DNA from: Torreya grandis
Taxonomy: Eukaryota; Streptophyta; Pinopsida; Cupressales; Taxaceae
NCBI GenBank assembly: GCA_037957365.1
Contig: JARHVA010002426.1
Location: 2,412,001 to 2,476,000 of the forward strand
DNA: 64,000 nt
Reading direction: 5' to 3'
Shown piece by piece: positions 48,891-60,574 of the stretch (the stretch's first letter is position 1; the number at the start of each line of letters is the position of its first letter). The position numbers and the translations under genes were made by a program. The notes below the pieces were generated by a model. The model was not told where the DNA came from, ran no database searches, and saw only the letters and a program-made list of their open reading frames with translations.

Positions 48891-50582
48891 CTCAAGGGTA
48901 GGACAAACCATCCATCTCTCTTTTTTCAGAGATGATGCATGCGGATCAAAGGAAAAACTCAAGGGAAATGATAGAAAGCACTCTTCTTTCAGAAGTAATA
49001 TTCAACAAACCACAAGAATACTCCTGGTAGTAATATAAAAATGTATCAAAGGACATAGTAACCAACAAATCAAGATGCAGCACAAAGTCTCCACCTAAAT
49101 TTCTCAAGAGTAAGATACGAAGGACAATGACGGCACAAAGTCGCCCCAAGGTCCTTTACACAGAAATGAAAAGAAAACACACTAAAGGCAATTATGGGGG
49201 CACAAAGTCTCTCCATAGTTGACTCTTTAGGACACCTTCCTGACTACTTTCACTAATTCTGCTTGTTGAATTAAAGGAATAGAAAATATATCAAGGAAAA
49301 AGACATAAAAATAGTTTCCCCAACAACAAAGATATCACAACACAAAGTCTGAAAAGTCACTTGCTTTCTTATTCCAATAACAAAATATGATCAACAATCT
49401 GAGCTCAAAGTCTTAGTAATGCCTTTCAATTTGGGTAGAGTTTCATTTTTGATTGTCAAAAGAGATATATTTACAATAAAAGAGAGTCCCTTATATAGCC
49501 TCTTCAAGAAGGACTCAGGAACAATAACACATCATGTTGCGTTGAAAACTGTTAGGAAGACAAGCTGGAAATTAGGGGCATCTACCCATTTTTTTTTCTC
49601 AATGCAGAGAAATAAGTCACGCTATTAAAATTTTACAACTTTAAATGTCCACCTAGCGATCTAATCCTTTTTCATCATTCCTCCTTTTCTGGTTAATTGA
49701 ATTGGGTCCTAGATTCAATTTGCTGTTCTGTTCCTTAGTCGCTCCCTGCTGGCTTTGGCCTTAAAGCCTTTGAATGTATTTGGGTCTATATATTACAAGG
49801 ATCAATAGCTATTTTTTGAGCTTTGAAATTAATGTTTGCACACTTGTCACTACGTTTTCAACAGCTAGTTTACTGTTCTTGAATTTGACATCTTCGGGCG
49901 CGTCACCCCTTGGTCCTTCTTTTGCTTTTCTATTTTGCACTTTCCCAGAAAGAACCTGTCATTTTAGGCCTTAAGAAATGATCCACTTTGGGTTGGGAAA
50001 ATTCCCCCGCAAGGGTATCTGCCCTTCAGGTTGTCTTGGAGTGGTCTTCAGGGTTTTTTCTTCTAGTGGGTAGCTAAGTTCTTCCTTTGGATTTCTTGTT
50101 TTGCATCTTCCCAAAGGGAAGATGACCCTTTGGCTTGAGGGAAGTATCCTTCAATTTGGCAGCTGAGAGTCCCCTACGAGGGCACCTACCCTTTGGGGTC
50201 TGTCAGTAGCCTTTTATCTTCGACAGTCTCTCGCAGCTTTCCTATGGACTGTCTCTGCGGGCATTTTCCTCGAGCTTTCTTCGCAAACATTTTCCCACAG
50301 ATAAAAAGTCTGAAAAAATTTCTCACAGACAAAAAGTCTACACAATTGTTCTCTTTGCCTTGGTCTTTGCAAATTCCTTTAAGATTTCCTCCCGCGGCTT
50401 CTTTCCTGAATTCCTTCAGACAAAAAGTTTGAAGGAATTATTCCTTAGTCTTTTTCAATTGCCTTAAACAAAAATCTGAAAGAATTTACCTTAACTATTT
50501 CCTTGAAAATGACCCTTTCAAAGGGTGTTTTTGTTGACCAAGTGCCCTCCGCAAGGGCACTTGTCCTTCGAGAGGCTTCTTT

Positions 50583-51076
50583 GAATTTTTGCATTGAACC
50601 GCTCCTTTGAATCGAGCTGATGAACCAAGGTGACGAACTAACTATTGAACCATTTGATTGAACTGCTTGGTTGAACCAAACGTTGAACCAAGCTGATGAA
50701 CCAAGCTTTGAACCAAAATGCTTCAAGCCAATGGTTCAAGCTGATGGTTCAAGTTGATGGTTCAAGCTGATGAACCAATTGAATGAACCAAAGCATTGAA
50801 CTAATTGTTAAACTAAGTTTTGGTTTAATGGTTCAAATGAAGCCTTTGAACCAACTGAAAAACCATTTGATTGAATCAAAGTGATGAACTGAGTGGATGA
50901 ACCAAAGCATTGAACTGAGTGGATGAACCAACTGAGTGAACCAAAGCATTGAACCACTTGATTGAACTTGCATTTGAACCATTTATTTGAACCGGCCTTT
51001 AAACCTGTTGAACCTTGAACCCATTAAACCTTTGAACCAAAATGGTTCAATGGTTCAACGGTTCAATGGTTCAAGC
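50583..51076. repeat. Degenerate minisatellite of TGAACCA words
   Basis: Dozens of copies of TTGAACCA or GATGAACCA at irregular 10-20 bp intervals are interspersed with their reverse complement TGGTTCA, which dominates at 51,035-51,076. The two word orientations can pair, so a transcript would be highly structured. Open minus-strand frames through it encode a W/F/N/Q-rich repeat and are not genes. Confidence 0.85.
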
Positions 51077-51455
51077 CTCTTTTACTTAGATGCTTGCCGA
51101 TGGACATTTTTTATTGAACCAAGGTGCTAAACCAATCCCAAAAATGACTAAGTGTTGGAAAGTGATTCTTTTGATTAAACCACCTGTAGAAGCCTTTGAA
51201 ATTGTAGAAATGAACCTGCCTACAGAGTCTATAGAAATCAAGTCTATAGAAATCAACCTATAAAGCTCATTGAAATTGGCCTGCAGAGTCCATAGATTCA
51301 AGCCAGTAGAGTCTGTAGATTCCTGATAAGTTTGAAAAATGAGGAATTTGAATGCCCAGGACAAATTTCACAAAGGGAAGAGACAATTTTGGTCTGTAGG
51401 ACCAAAACAGTTCAAATGTTGTCCCAAAAATGAGTGATATTTTTGGGGGACAACA

Positions 51456-51946
51456 GCTAACTCCAGTTGGGGAACTTCTATCAATTGCAAAAAGAATTGA
51501 AGGGAGTAGAATCTAGAATCTCTAGTGTCTTCATGTGTACCATTGGGATATGGAGTCATGCTACCCAAAAATGGAAGGCATCAAAAATGAAAAAAAACAA
51601 AACAAAACAAAATTAAAAACTATACAAATATACATATGTATAGATGAAATGATCTGATACTTCAAGAATTGAAGTATTTCAGATGCTGCTCCTTGAGAGA
51701 CAGTGAAAATAGTGTGCCATCTTGGTAAACCAACAAGAAGACATTTTGTCCCCAAAAATGGTGACGGTCGAATGGAGCTCTCCACCAAAAAACCAATTTT
51801 TTACATCTTCCTGTTGACTCTTTCTTCTTCTTGCCCCATGGCAAGATGCGGTCTTCAATTTGAAAGCCATAACTCCTTGCTTTCTTGGTGAAGGGTTCCT
51901 TTGCCTAATTTTGATTTGTAGCAGCATGGTCCATTACCATAATTGG
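51456..51946. other. 3' internal remnant of the Tat-like element
   Basis: Non-coding in element orientation. It contains K- and R-rich open frames that are probably chance. The purine-rich minus-strand sequence next to the LTR (AACTGGAGTTAGC) may be a decayed PPT. Confidence 0.35.
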
Positions 51947-52552
51947 TTATTCCTCTGGTTCAGTCCAGCATATGATTGGATTGTCCATATCAAACTCTTG
52001 ACAAATTATCAGCTTATCATCTCCTTTGATGTGAAGGAGTTTGATTTCTTCATCTTGAGCAATCTTCAATTCGAGCAATAGAGATTCACATCTAGCTATG
52101 TTGTTGGTGTTGTTGACTTGCAAATTGCATGAAGGAAGAATATCTCCTTGAGGAGATATCAACATAGTCCCAACTCCATCGTTGGTGGAAAAATTGCTGC
52201 CATTGGATTTGAAGATTGAAGCATCATCAAAATCTGATCTCCTATCAGATTTCTCTTCATTAGAGATGGAATATCCTTCCTTACTTGTATTGTGCCCAAC
52301 CAATTCTCCTGAAGTCTTGTTTGGATCAATTTCTGGATTGTCAGCTATAGGAATTTCATCTATAGAAACATGAACATCCTCTGTGGTAAAGAAATAATTA
52401 CCCCTGCCTAAAGACTCAAATAGAATTTGTGCTGTAGGGGCTGATGCTTGGGTGACCATGTATTTTTCCTCCTTTTCAGGGAGCAATCTCTTCATTACGC
52501 CTTGGACATGGATCCTTACATCAGATAGGTCCATGCTTAGTTCTCTTCCCAT
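51947..52552 (-). pseudogene. RNase H (RVT_3-type) fragment joined to the protease tail
   Basis: An open 201-codon stretch begins MGRELSMDLSDVRIHVQGVM, the C-terminal tail of the protease region. After a linker it has GVGTMLISPQGDILPSCNL and ARCESLLLELKIAQDEEIK, then GDDKLIICQ and a stop. These match RVT_3-type RNase H (GVGIVLxSPxGxxxPxSxxL, AEYEALLLGL, GDSxLVxxQ). AEYEA reads ARCES, so a catalytic acid is replaced, and the domain is truncated. RT is missing between protease and RNase H. Confidence 0.7.
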
Positions 52553-52559
52553 GTCCTTG

Positions 52560-53206
52560 CCGAAATTTCATCCAAGCAAAATGCTATAGGATGCTGGGAT
52601 GTCAGCCACCAAGATAGTCATCTTGATTCTCTTGTTTGGAAAGGCTACCAATGCAAATTAGACATCTTTAATTTGCCCCAACAATGGTACTTGCTTGTTC
52701 TCCATGGAGAAACATCTCCCAAATGTCTTGGTTAGTGTGAGACCTAGAGACTCAGCTACTTTAACAAGCATGACATTGTCAGATACCCCAAAATCAATGA
52801 TGCAATTGTTGAGTTGATAACCATTTATTAACAGAGAAACATAGAAAGGTTCTATTTACCCAGGGGAAGTTGGAGGAGTAATGACAAGATTATTTGGAAT
52901 GGGCATGTTCTTTGGGGAATCAAGAATTATTTTCTTAACCTCTTGTCTTGCAGGGATGGTTTGGTTCTTGACACATTGGACCAAATTATCCAATTGATCA
53001 GGATTAGCTTGCAAATATTCAAATTTAGACATTTGTGTTTTTGTCATTTTAACATGATCGATTATGTCAAATGGGTGAATTGAGCTAGGTACAGAGAAAG
53101 GTACTTCAACTTTTTGAGTTTTAGGAGGGATGGGAGGAGGGCTGGTTTTTGAGATTGAAGTAGAAGGTGAAGGTGAAATTGATGTACTTACATTTTGGGT
53201 GATCAC
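52560..53206 (-). pseudogene. Retropepsin and linker of the Tat-like element
   Basis: The minus strand first gives a P/S/T-rich linker (52,856-53,206) with PFDIIDHVKMTKTQMSKFEYL. It then gives VSLLINGYQLNNCIIDFGVSDNV near 52,790, KVAESLGLTLTKTFGRCFSM and VADIPASYSILLG. The active site D-S/T-G reads D-F-G. Two stops break the frame. It lies in gag-PR order. Confidence 0.7.
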
Positions 53207-53470
53207 CGGATCCTTTGACTGAAAAGGCAGAGTGGTTCCACGCTTAGCAATTGTAATTACTGGTTGAGGTTGCTCCTCTGTCTTCCCTTTATCAACTTGC
53301 TAGACTGATTGGTTCTTGGACCTGGTAAACACTGTATATGATCCATCAATAGCTTCTCCTTTGCGTCTAGGTTCATCCTAGTAGTTCAAGAAACTAATGT
53401 GGGAGTCTCCAGCTAATTCTTCTTAATTTTCTATAAGGATATCAATGTCATTTTATTGACTCAATTCAGG

Positions 53471-54547
53471 CTAGAAAGAGACCTCTAATTCTGCTTCAAG
53501 ATATCCCATTGCTAAATTAGTTGGAAGAGCTTCCAGGGCAAGTTTCCCTTGTGGGGGAGGAAGGTGATTCTGTTGCCCTTGATTCGTGTCAGCATTGCTT
53601 TGATATGACTGATTTGGAAATGTCCTTCTGTATGAAGGAGCAAAAGACATTCCTTGAGCCATTTGCTTTTTGAGAGCAAGCAACTCATTTGCCAATTTCT
53701 GCACCATTGGATCTGTGGTGCTTGTAGATGAATATTTAGAAGATGATGAAGCTCTATTTCTATTTGGATCTCTTCTTATCTTCCCTGCTAAGATGAGATC
53801 ATCTTCTACCTCAGTGGCCAAAAGTTGAGCTGCAACAAGATCTATTTGACCAGCACATCTCAAAAGAAAACTTACTTCAGGTAACTGAGAATTAATGAAT
53901 AAGCATTTGAGATTCTCAGCTATAGGTCAAGAAATTACAGGAATTTTGTTCCTCAGTTTGTCAAATTTGGCTATAAAATCCCTCATAGGCTCATGAGGCT
54001 CTTTCTTCATCTGTGTAAGTTGAGTTAGAAATGCATGTGCATCTTTTGTAGGTTTGAATTTGGCTTCAAACTTAGCTTTGAGGTTATTCCAATCAGTTAC
54101 TGACCGATCCTGTAGATGATAAAACCAATCTATAGTAGCACCTTGTAATGTTTCTATAAATAGCCTGACTGCTACATCTTCAAATTCTAGTCCAATTACA
54201 CCACAGGCTATGCTGAACACTGCAATGTGTTGTTCATCAGGATGAACTTTCCCATCACCATAGAGTTTGGGAAAATTCTTCCTTAAACTACATGGAAGCT
54301 CATGTAGAGGTGGAGTAAAATTGAGAGGACCAAAAGCATTACCCCAGGGGCCTTGAACTTCCATTATAGGATTATGAAAAGGAGGGATAACAAATCTTAG
54401 AGGGGTAATTATTGGCAAAGCTTTATCAATAGCAAAAGTAGATACTTTGTCTGGAAATGGAGATCTAACTTTAGTAGGAGGAAAGCTCTTGGTTCGTTGG
54501 AGATGAGATGGTGAAGAAAACATATCAAAATCACTTTGCTGTACCAA
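53471..54547 (-). pseudogene. Gag of the Tat-like gypsy element
   Basis: Two open stretches, 53,927-54,547 and 53,471-53,863, are separated by one stop and a short gap. The first contains LRKNFPKLYGDGKVHPDEQ, FIETLQGATIDWFYHLQD and DWNNLKAKFEAKFKPTKDA, the core Retrotrans_gag signatures. The second has RCAGQIDLVAAQLLATEVEDD and a Q/N/P-rich tail. It is better preserved than most coding relics here. Gag would form particles for packaging RNA. Confidence 0.85.
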
Positions 54548-54884
54548 CTCGAATACAGGGTCAATGATACCTTTAGCCCTTTGGCTTTATGTATACCTTG
54601 AATCTGCCAGATTATGAAACAAAAATGGAAAAGAATTGACCTTGCTTCAGTTAAATCTTGAGGCTTTAAACTGCGCACTCTTTTCCAATAGCTCTGGTTT
54701 TGTAGACCAAATAAAATAATGGAGGTGGAGGAAGATAGTAAGGCTATAAATGGATAATGGGTAAGACAAGTAATGGAGTCACCAAAATATGTAATGGATA
54801 AGGGTTATAATGACAATGGGTAAGACACAGGTGATGTTTCACTTTGAAACTTGAGGTTACAAATTGCACAGAATTATGTATATC

Positions 54885-54902
54885 CCCAGTGGAGTTGCCA
54901 AA
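54885..54902 (-). other. Primer-binding site of the Tat-like element
   Basis: The minus strand reads TGGCAACTCCACTGGGGA a few bases inside the 5' LTR end ATTCAACA. TGGCGACTCCACTGGGGA is a primer site I associate with Tat/Ogre-type gypsy elements; one base differs. Confidence 0.75.
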
Positions 54903-54909
54903 AATTATT

Positions 54910-55058
54910 TGTTGAATATTTTGTCGATCAGCGTACTAATAAACAAAATAGGTCTAATCAGCCAAAGTAGGAAGATTAGTCATCCAAATGTGTAGGTTTA
55001 CCACATCAGAAGGGGACTGATCTCTCCTCTCATCAAGGGGAGGTTCCCTAGAGGTATG

Positions 55059-55118
<60 letters not shown>

Positions 55119-57629
55119 AGGGTATGACAAACCATCCATCTCTCTTTTTTCAGAGATGATGCATGCGGATCAAAGGAAAAACTCAAGGGAAATGACAGAA
55201 AGCACTCCTCTTCTTTCAGAAGTACTATTCAACAAACCACAAGAATACTCCTGGTAGTAACAAAAAAATGTAGCAAAGGACATAGTAACCAACAAATTGA
55301 GATGCAGCACAAAGTCTCCACCTGAATTGCTCAAGAGTAAGATATGAAGGACAATGAGGGCACAAAGTCATCCCAAGGTCCTTTACATAGAAATGAAAAG
55401 AAAACACACTAAAGGAAATTATGGGGGCACAAAGTCTCTCCACAGTTGACTCTTCAGGACACCTTCCTGAATACTTTCACTAATTCTGCTTGTTGAATTA
55501 AAGGAACAAAAAAATATCAAGGAAAAAGACATAAGAACAGTTTCCCCAAAAATAAAGATATTACAGCACAAAGTCTAAAAAGTCTATTGCTTTCTTAGTC
55601 CAATAACAAAATATGATCAACAATCTGAGCTCAAAGTCTTAGTAATGCCTTTCAATTTGCGCAGAGTTTCATTTTTGATTGTCAAAAAAAGATATATTTA
55701 CAATAAAAGAGAGTCCCTTATATAGCCTCTTCAAGAAGGACTCGAGAACAGTAACACATCATGTTGCGTTGAAAACTGTTAGGAAGATAGGTTGGAAATT
55801 AGGGGCATCTACCCATTTGTTTTTCTCAATGCAGAGAAACAAGTCACACTATTGAAAGTTTGTAACTTTCAATGTCCACCTAGTGATCTACTCCTTCTTC
55901 ATCGTTCCTCCTTTTCTGTTGAATTGAATCGGGTCCTGGATTCAATTTGTTGTTCTGTTCCTTAGTCACTTCTTGCTAGTTTTGTCATTAAATCCTTTGA
56001 ATGCATTCGGGTTTGTGTATTACAAGGATCAACGGCTATTTTGTGAGCTTTGAAATTAACGTTCATGCACCCGTCACTACATTTTCAACAACTAGTTTAC
56101 TATTCTTGAATTTGATGTCTTCGAGCATGTCACCCTTTGGTCCTTCTTCAACTTTTCTATTTTTCACTTTCTCGAAAAGAACCTGCCCTTTCGAGCCTTA
56201 AGAAATGATCCACTTTGGGTCAAGAAAAGCCCCCGCAAGGGTATCTGCCCTTCAGGTGGTCTTCGAATGGCCTTCAGGGTTTTTTCTTCTAGCGGGTAGC
56301 TAAGTTCTTCCTTCAAATTTCTTGTTTTACATCTTCCTGAAAGGAATATGACCCTTCAGCTTTAGGGAAGTGTCCTTCAATTTGGCAGCTGAGAGTCCCC
56401 TGTAAGGACACCTACCTTTCAGGGTCCTTCGACGGCCTTTTATCTTTGGCGGTCTCTCGTAGCTTTCCTTCGGACTATGTCCAAGGGCATTTTCCTCGGT
56501 ATTTCTCTGTGGGCATTTTCCTGTGGACAAAAATTCTGCAAAAATTTCTTGCAGACAAAAATTTTGCAAAATTGTTCCATTTGCCTTGGTCTTTGCAAAT
56601 TCCTTCGAGATTTCCTCCACTGGCTTCTTTCCCAAATTCCTTCAGACAAAAAGTTTGAAGGAATTATGCCTTAGTCTTTTTCAATTGCCTTAAACAAAAG
56701 TCCAAAAGAATTTACCTTAACTGTTTCCTTGAAAATGACCCTTTTGAAGGGTGTTTTTGTCGACCAAGTGCCCTCTGCAAGGGCACTTGTCCTTCGGGAG
56801 GCTTCTTTGAATTTTTGCGTTGAATCACTCCTTTGAACCGAGCCGATGAACCAAGCTAATGAACCATTTGATTGAACCACTTGGTTGAACCAAATGTTGA
56901 ACCAAGCTGATGAACCAAGCTTTGAACCAAAATGGTTTAAGCTGATGGTTCAAGCCGATGAACCAATTGAATTAACCGAAGCATTGAACTAACCGTTGAA
57001 CCAAGTTTTGGTTCAACAGTTCAAACGAAGCCTTTGAACCAACTGATGAACCATTTGATTGAACCAAAGTGATGAACTGAGCAGATGAACCAAAGCGTTG
57101 AACTGAGCGGATGAACCAACTGAGTGAACCAAAGCATTGAACTGCTTGATTGAACTTGCCTTTGAACCATTTGTTTGAACCTGCCTTTGAACCTATTGAA
57201 CCTTGTACCCATTGAACCTTTGAACCAAAGTGGTTCAATGGTTCAACGGTTCAATGGTTCAAGCCTCTTTTGCTTAGATGCTTGTCGATGGACATTTTTG
57301 ATTGAACCAAGGTGCTAAACCAATCCCAAAAATGACTATGTGTTGGAAAGTGATTCTTTTGATTGAACCCACTTGCAAAAGCCTTTGAACCTTTAGAAAT
57401 GAACCTACCTACAGATTCCATAGAAATCAACCTGTAAAGCCCATTGAACTTGGCCTGCAGAGTCCGTAGATTCAAGCCTGTAGAGTTTGTAGATTCCTGA
57501 GAAGTTTGAAAATTGAGGAATTTGAATGTCCAGGACAAATTTTAGAAAGTGAAGAGATAATTTTGGTCTATAGGACCAAAATAGTTCAAATGTTGTCCCA
57601 AAAATGAGTGATATTTTTGGGGGACAACA
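54910..57629 (-). repeat. 5' LTR (right) of the Tat-like element
   Basis: About 2.7 kb. On the minus strand it starts TGTTGTCCCCCAAAA at 57,629 and ends ATTCAACA at 54,910. It carries its own (TA)n tract at 55,059-55,116 and the TGAACCA-word array at 56,817-57,265. Confidence 0.85.
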
Positions 57630-57665
57630 ATACACACACTCAAACTTGAACCAATCAACCCCTTT

Positions 57666-57715
<50 letters not shown>

Positions 57716-59005
57716 GAAGGTTTGATAGGTCATGGTAATTATTATCTCAACTGTTGAAGATCAAGTTTCCAGGACTGTGTTTTGAGGCTAGTTGGTAGTT
57801 CTATGTTGGATACATGTAGAGAAGAGTTTGAGTACTTTTACCTTGAGTTGTGAAGGATAAATAATATGATGATTACTATAAGGTAATTTACATTCTGTAT
57901 GTGTGATATTTTTCCATGGTTTTTTTTGTCAAAATTATGTTTATGTTATAGTTGTTCAAAGCAAATTTTTTGGGTATGCACAAGTGTAATTATGAATAGT
58001 GCTAATGGTGTGCTTAAATTGGTATTTGAAGTTAAAATTCATTATAAATCATAGAGGAGCTTATAATTGGTCTATTTGAGTGTCATATTATATTTTACTA
58101 CCTTATGAAGTGTTTGAAAGTGATCCATAGAAGGTAAAGTGTAACGTGTCCTAAATAGACCTAATAGGATTAGGTCTCCATGAGACCTAAAAGTGAGATA
58201 ACACTTAATTAAGGTAGATAAAACCTAAAGGGACTCAAATAATGTTTAATCCATGCATATGACATGTCTTAAGTTCTATTTTCATATTCTACCTAAAAGG
58301 ATAAGGGTGTTTGGCCGACTAACAATAACATATTACAGAGCATAATAAGGTATTGTAGACCATCAAAGGAGTGTATATTATCTATTATTAATGTTTTAAA
58401 TATGTATTATACATGAAAATAAATATCATATTACCCAATCAAGTCAAGAAGAGGACTAGTTGAGTGAAGAAGCCTATAAGGTAGCTTGAGAGGGCTAGAA
58501 AAGAAAGAAGAGATGAAGAAGGATATCATCATTTGTTATATGAGAAATTAAGTGTTATAAAGGTGATCAAGGGTTTCAGGTGGTTTAGTTGGTGTTGAGT
58601 CATCTAAGGGGTTGGTGCCTCCTTGCAAGTGGATGCTTTCTAAATCCTAGCCGAGTTAGTGCTTGGTTAGTTGGGGTTGGTGCTCCATGTGGAGTTGATG
58701 CTTCACTAAAGTTGGTGTTTGTATTATATAAATTTAGTCCATTTTTATATATTAGTTTATTTTCATCCCCTTAATGGTTTTACACATATAACTTGTGCTA
58801 TATTGTGTTCTTATGTTTCATGCATATGTGAATGATTACTTAGTTGTTGTTCAATCTACTTGCTTAATTGAATGTTAATGAATGCTTAAGTGGAATTGAT
58901 AAGATTTTTTTTTATTACTGCACCCACATCCCCTTCCACCTCCCCCCTCCCGCACCCCCCCGGCCCCCCCCCCTCCCGCCTCTCTTAGTCATTTTAATTC
59001 TAGCA
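57630..59005 (+). repeat. 3' LTR of the large copia element, second part
   Basis: Resumes with the interrupted inverted arm, then a (TA)n tract at 57,670-57,708. From about 57,740 it is collinear with 40,550-41,843. It lacks a clear TATAAATA at the place where the tandem units have one. Its end is altered by a C-rich insertion. Confidence 0.8.
58903..58980. repeat. C-rich low-complexity tract in the 3' LTR
   Basis: A T-run followed by about 60 bp of CCCC, CCTCCC and CCCGC words replaces the sequence ATTGAAGACTAATTCACCC found in the three 5' copies. The normal LTR end resumes right after it. Confidence 0.85.
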
Positions 59006-59640
59006 TAAGTTTTGCTAATAGAAAACTATTTTAAAAAAAAAAAAGTCAAGTTTGCATGTATGAAATTGAAGGGCCATTCAATGGTTTGGTGGGATTTGCT
59101 CCAAAAAGAGATATAAGAGAAGGGTAAACATAAGATCAATGTGTGGAACAAGATGGAGAAAAAATTGATGGATAAATTTCTTCTTGTGGATTATATGCAA
59201 ACACTATACAAAATATTCAACATAAAATAAAGCAGAGATGAAACACAGGATGAAATAGATCATGAAGTTGAAATTTAGTAAGAAGAGAAATGAGAATAAC
59301 TCCACTAATACAAGATAATATGGTTATGTATTTAGAGGAAAGAAATAACGAAATCAATTTTGATGTTATATATTATGGTAGTAGTTTAAAACCATAGGAA
59401 TTGATAGATTTGATAAACAACATGAATAATATTCTCTAATAGAAAACTCAAAGAGAATATAATAAATTAAAGTTTATGTGTATGAAATTGAAGGGTCATG
59501 TAATTATTTGGTGGCATCGCCTCTATAAATAGATATAAATAAAGGGTAAAAAAATATCAATATGTGGAAAAGGATGGATTAGAAGTTGACAGATAAGATT
59601 CTTCCTATGGATTATGCATAAACCCTATACATAAGATTAC
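59006..59640 (+). pseudogene. Gypsy gag, downstream half, with a partial tandem copy
   Basis: 59,040-59,230 reads MKLKGHSMVWWDLLQKE, INVWNKMEKKLMDKFL and VDYMQTLYK, the core of gypsy gag continuing from 39,089. From about 59,240 a second copy begins, repeating IDHEVEI, the SLKPxELIDxINNM region and again YEIEGSCNYLV-type sequence to 59,640. The gag segment was therefore duplicated in tandem before or after the copia insertion. Many stops are present. Confidence 0.6.
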
Positions 59641-60574
59641 ATTATTTATGACATAAGGATCAAAATATATAAGAGTATACATATGAGTTTTAAGATCATT
59701 CCATATGATTGGATCATGACAAAAAAATAAAAACAAATTGTCTCAAGGTATATAAATATTTTGAATTTTTATATTCAATATCGATTAATGATGCATATAA
59801 TACTTTGGATGGAGGAGGCTTATCAATTAGTTTTATAGATAAAAAAATAGACAATTTTAGAAGATCAATAGGGTTATGAAGAGGACAATTACCTAAAATA
59901 AGGATATGAGTTGGATTTAATTTTTCTAGAGGATCTCCTCGTGGTGCATAAAATCTCAAAAAATATAGACAAACATTTCATTATAACCAAAAATAAAGAT
60001 GGTTTTAGAGAAGATGATGTTGTGTTGGTGTTACAGGGTGTTTGAAAATCAATGTAGCTCTTATATTTTTTATATAAGTAGAGATGAAGGAAACATAGTG
60101 TTTGAGTGTCTACAATATTGTGAACAATAGAGAATGCAAGAGGACCACCCAAGAGTGAATTTAGTTGAGGCTAAAATAGAATAGAAAAACACAAAAGTTA
60201 AAACAACAAACATTGGAGAAAATTTCATGATTAAGATAATAATAATTGATCCAAAGAAAAAATAGGTGTATAATAAGAAATATGGTGATGCACGGTTGCG
60301 AATAAATATTCTTTGAATAAGGTGAACTTCAAGAGGTAAAATATGAAAATTAATTATAAATGTTGTTAATTATGAAAATATGAAATATAGAAAAATGGCA
60401 GACAAACTACATTATTAAACGAAGTATTATTTTGCTTGGCTTTAAGCCTAATCAAGTGTTGTTAGTGGCATACTTCACTAAGCGTTGAGCCTAGTTAGGT
60501 TCAGCGTAGGTGCTCTTCATTGTGAGTTAATGCATTAGTCAACTCCACTAAACACCAATGGCAGTTATTCTTCT
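59641..60574. other. No gene seen
   Basis: AT-rich. Two open minus-strand frames (59,714-59,959 and 59,889-60,152) have no recognisable motif. 60,420-60,560 is less AT-rich, with CACTAAGCGTTGAGCC, but is unassigned. Confidence 0.4.

Larger units (their letters stand above)
48679..51455 (-). repeat. 3' LTR (left) of the Tat-like element
   Basis: About 2.8 kb and almost collinear with 54,910-57,629; by eye roughly nine in ten bases agree. It contains a (TA)n tract, several AAGGG...CCCTT stem-loops at 50,000-50,575 and a TTGAACCA-word minisatellite at 50,583-51,076. Confidence 0.85.
48679..57629 (-). mobile_element. Tat-like Ty3-gypsy element without RT, nested in the copia 3' LTR
   Basis: Very long LTRs (48,679-51,455 and 54,910-57,629) flank a 3.4 kb internal region. 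On the minus strand the order is LTR, a TGGCAACTCCACTGGGGA primer site, gag, protease, and an RNase H fragment of the RVT_3 type. RT and integrase are absent. LTR ends are TGTTG and CAACA. Flanking copia sequence joins cleanly across it (GTATA before, ATACACACACTC after). Long LTRs, the primer site and RVT_3-type RNase H point to the Tat lineage; this placement is inference. Confidence 0.8.
39090..59005 (+). mobile_element. Large copia-type element, gag only, with triplicated promoter block
   Basis: The 5' LTR starts TGTCAAG at 39,090 and the 3' LTR ends TAGCA at 59,005. The flanks are two halves of one gypsy gag, with a 4/5 target duplication (GAAGT/TAAGT). Inside are a primer site, gag of about 1.9 kb, no protease-integrase-RT, a PPT and a 3' LTR split by a 9 kb gypsy element. 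LTRs are about 2.75 kb, long for copia. The block containing the TATA box, LTR end, primer site and leader is repeated three times. The 3' LTR has about 750 bp (46,797-47,540) absent from the 5' LTR. Confidence 0.8.

Noticed and set aside
48403..48962. Open frames with long YI repeats
   Set aside because: They are translations of (TA)n microsatellites.
50445..51364. Open minus frames rich in W, F, N and Q as a novel repeat protein
   Set aside because: They are translations of the TGAACCA-word minisatellite in an LTR; the frame shifts often and the coding gag lies elsewhere.
52182..52373. Plus-strand open frame in the Tat-like element
   Set aside because: Antisense shadow of the longer minus-strand protease/RNase H stretch.
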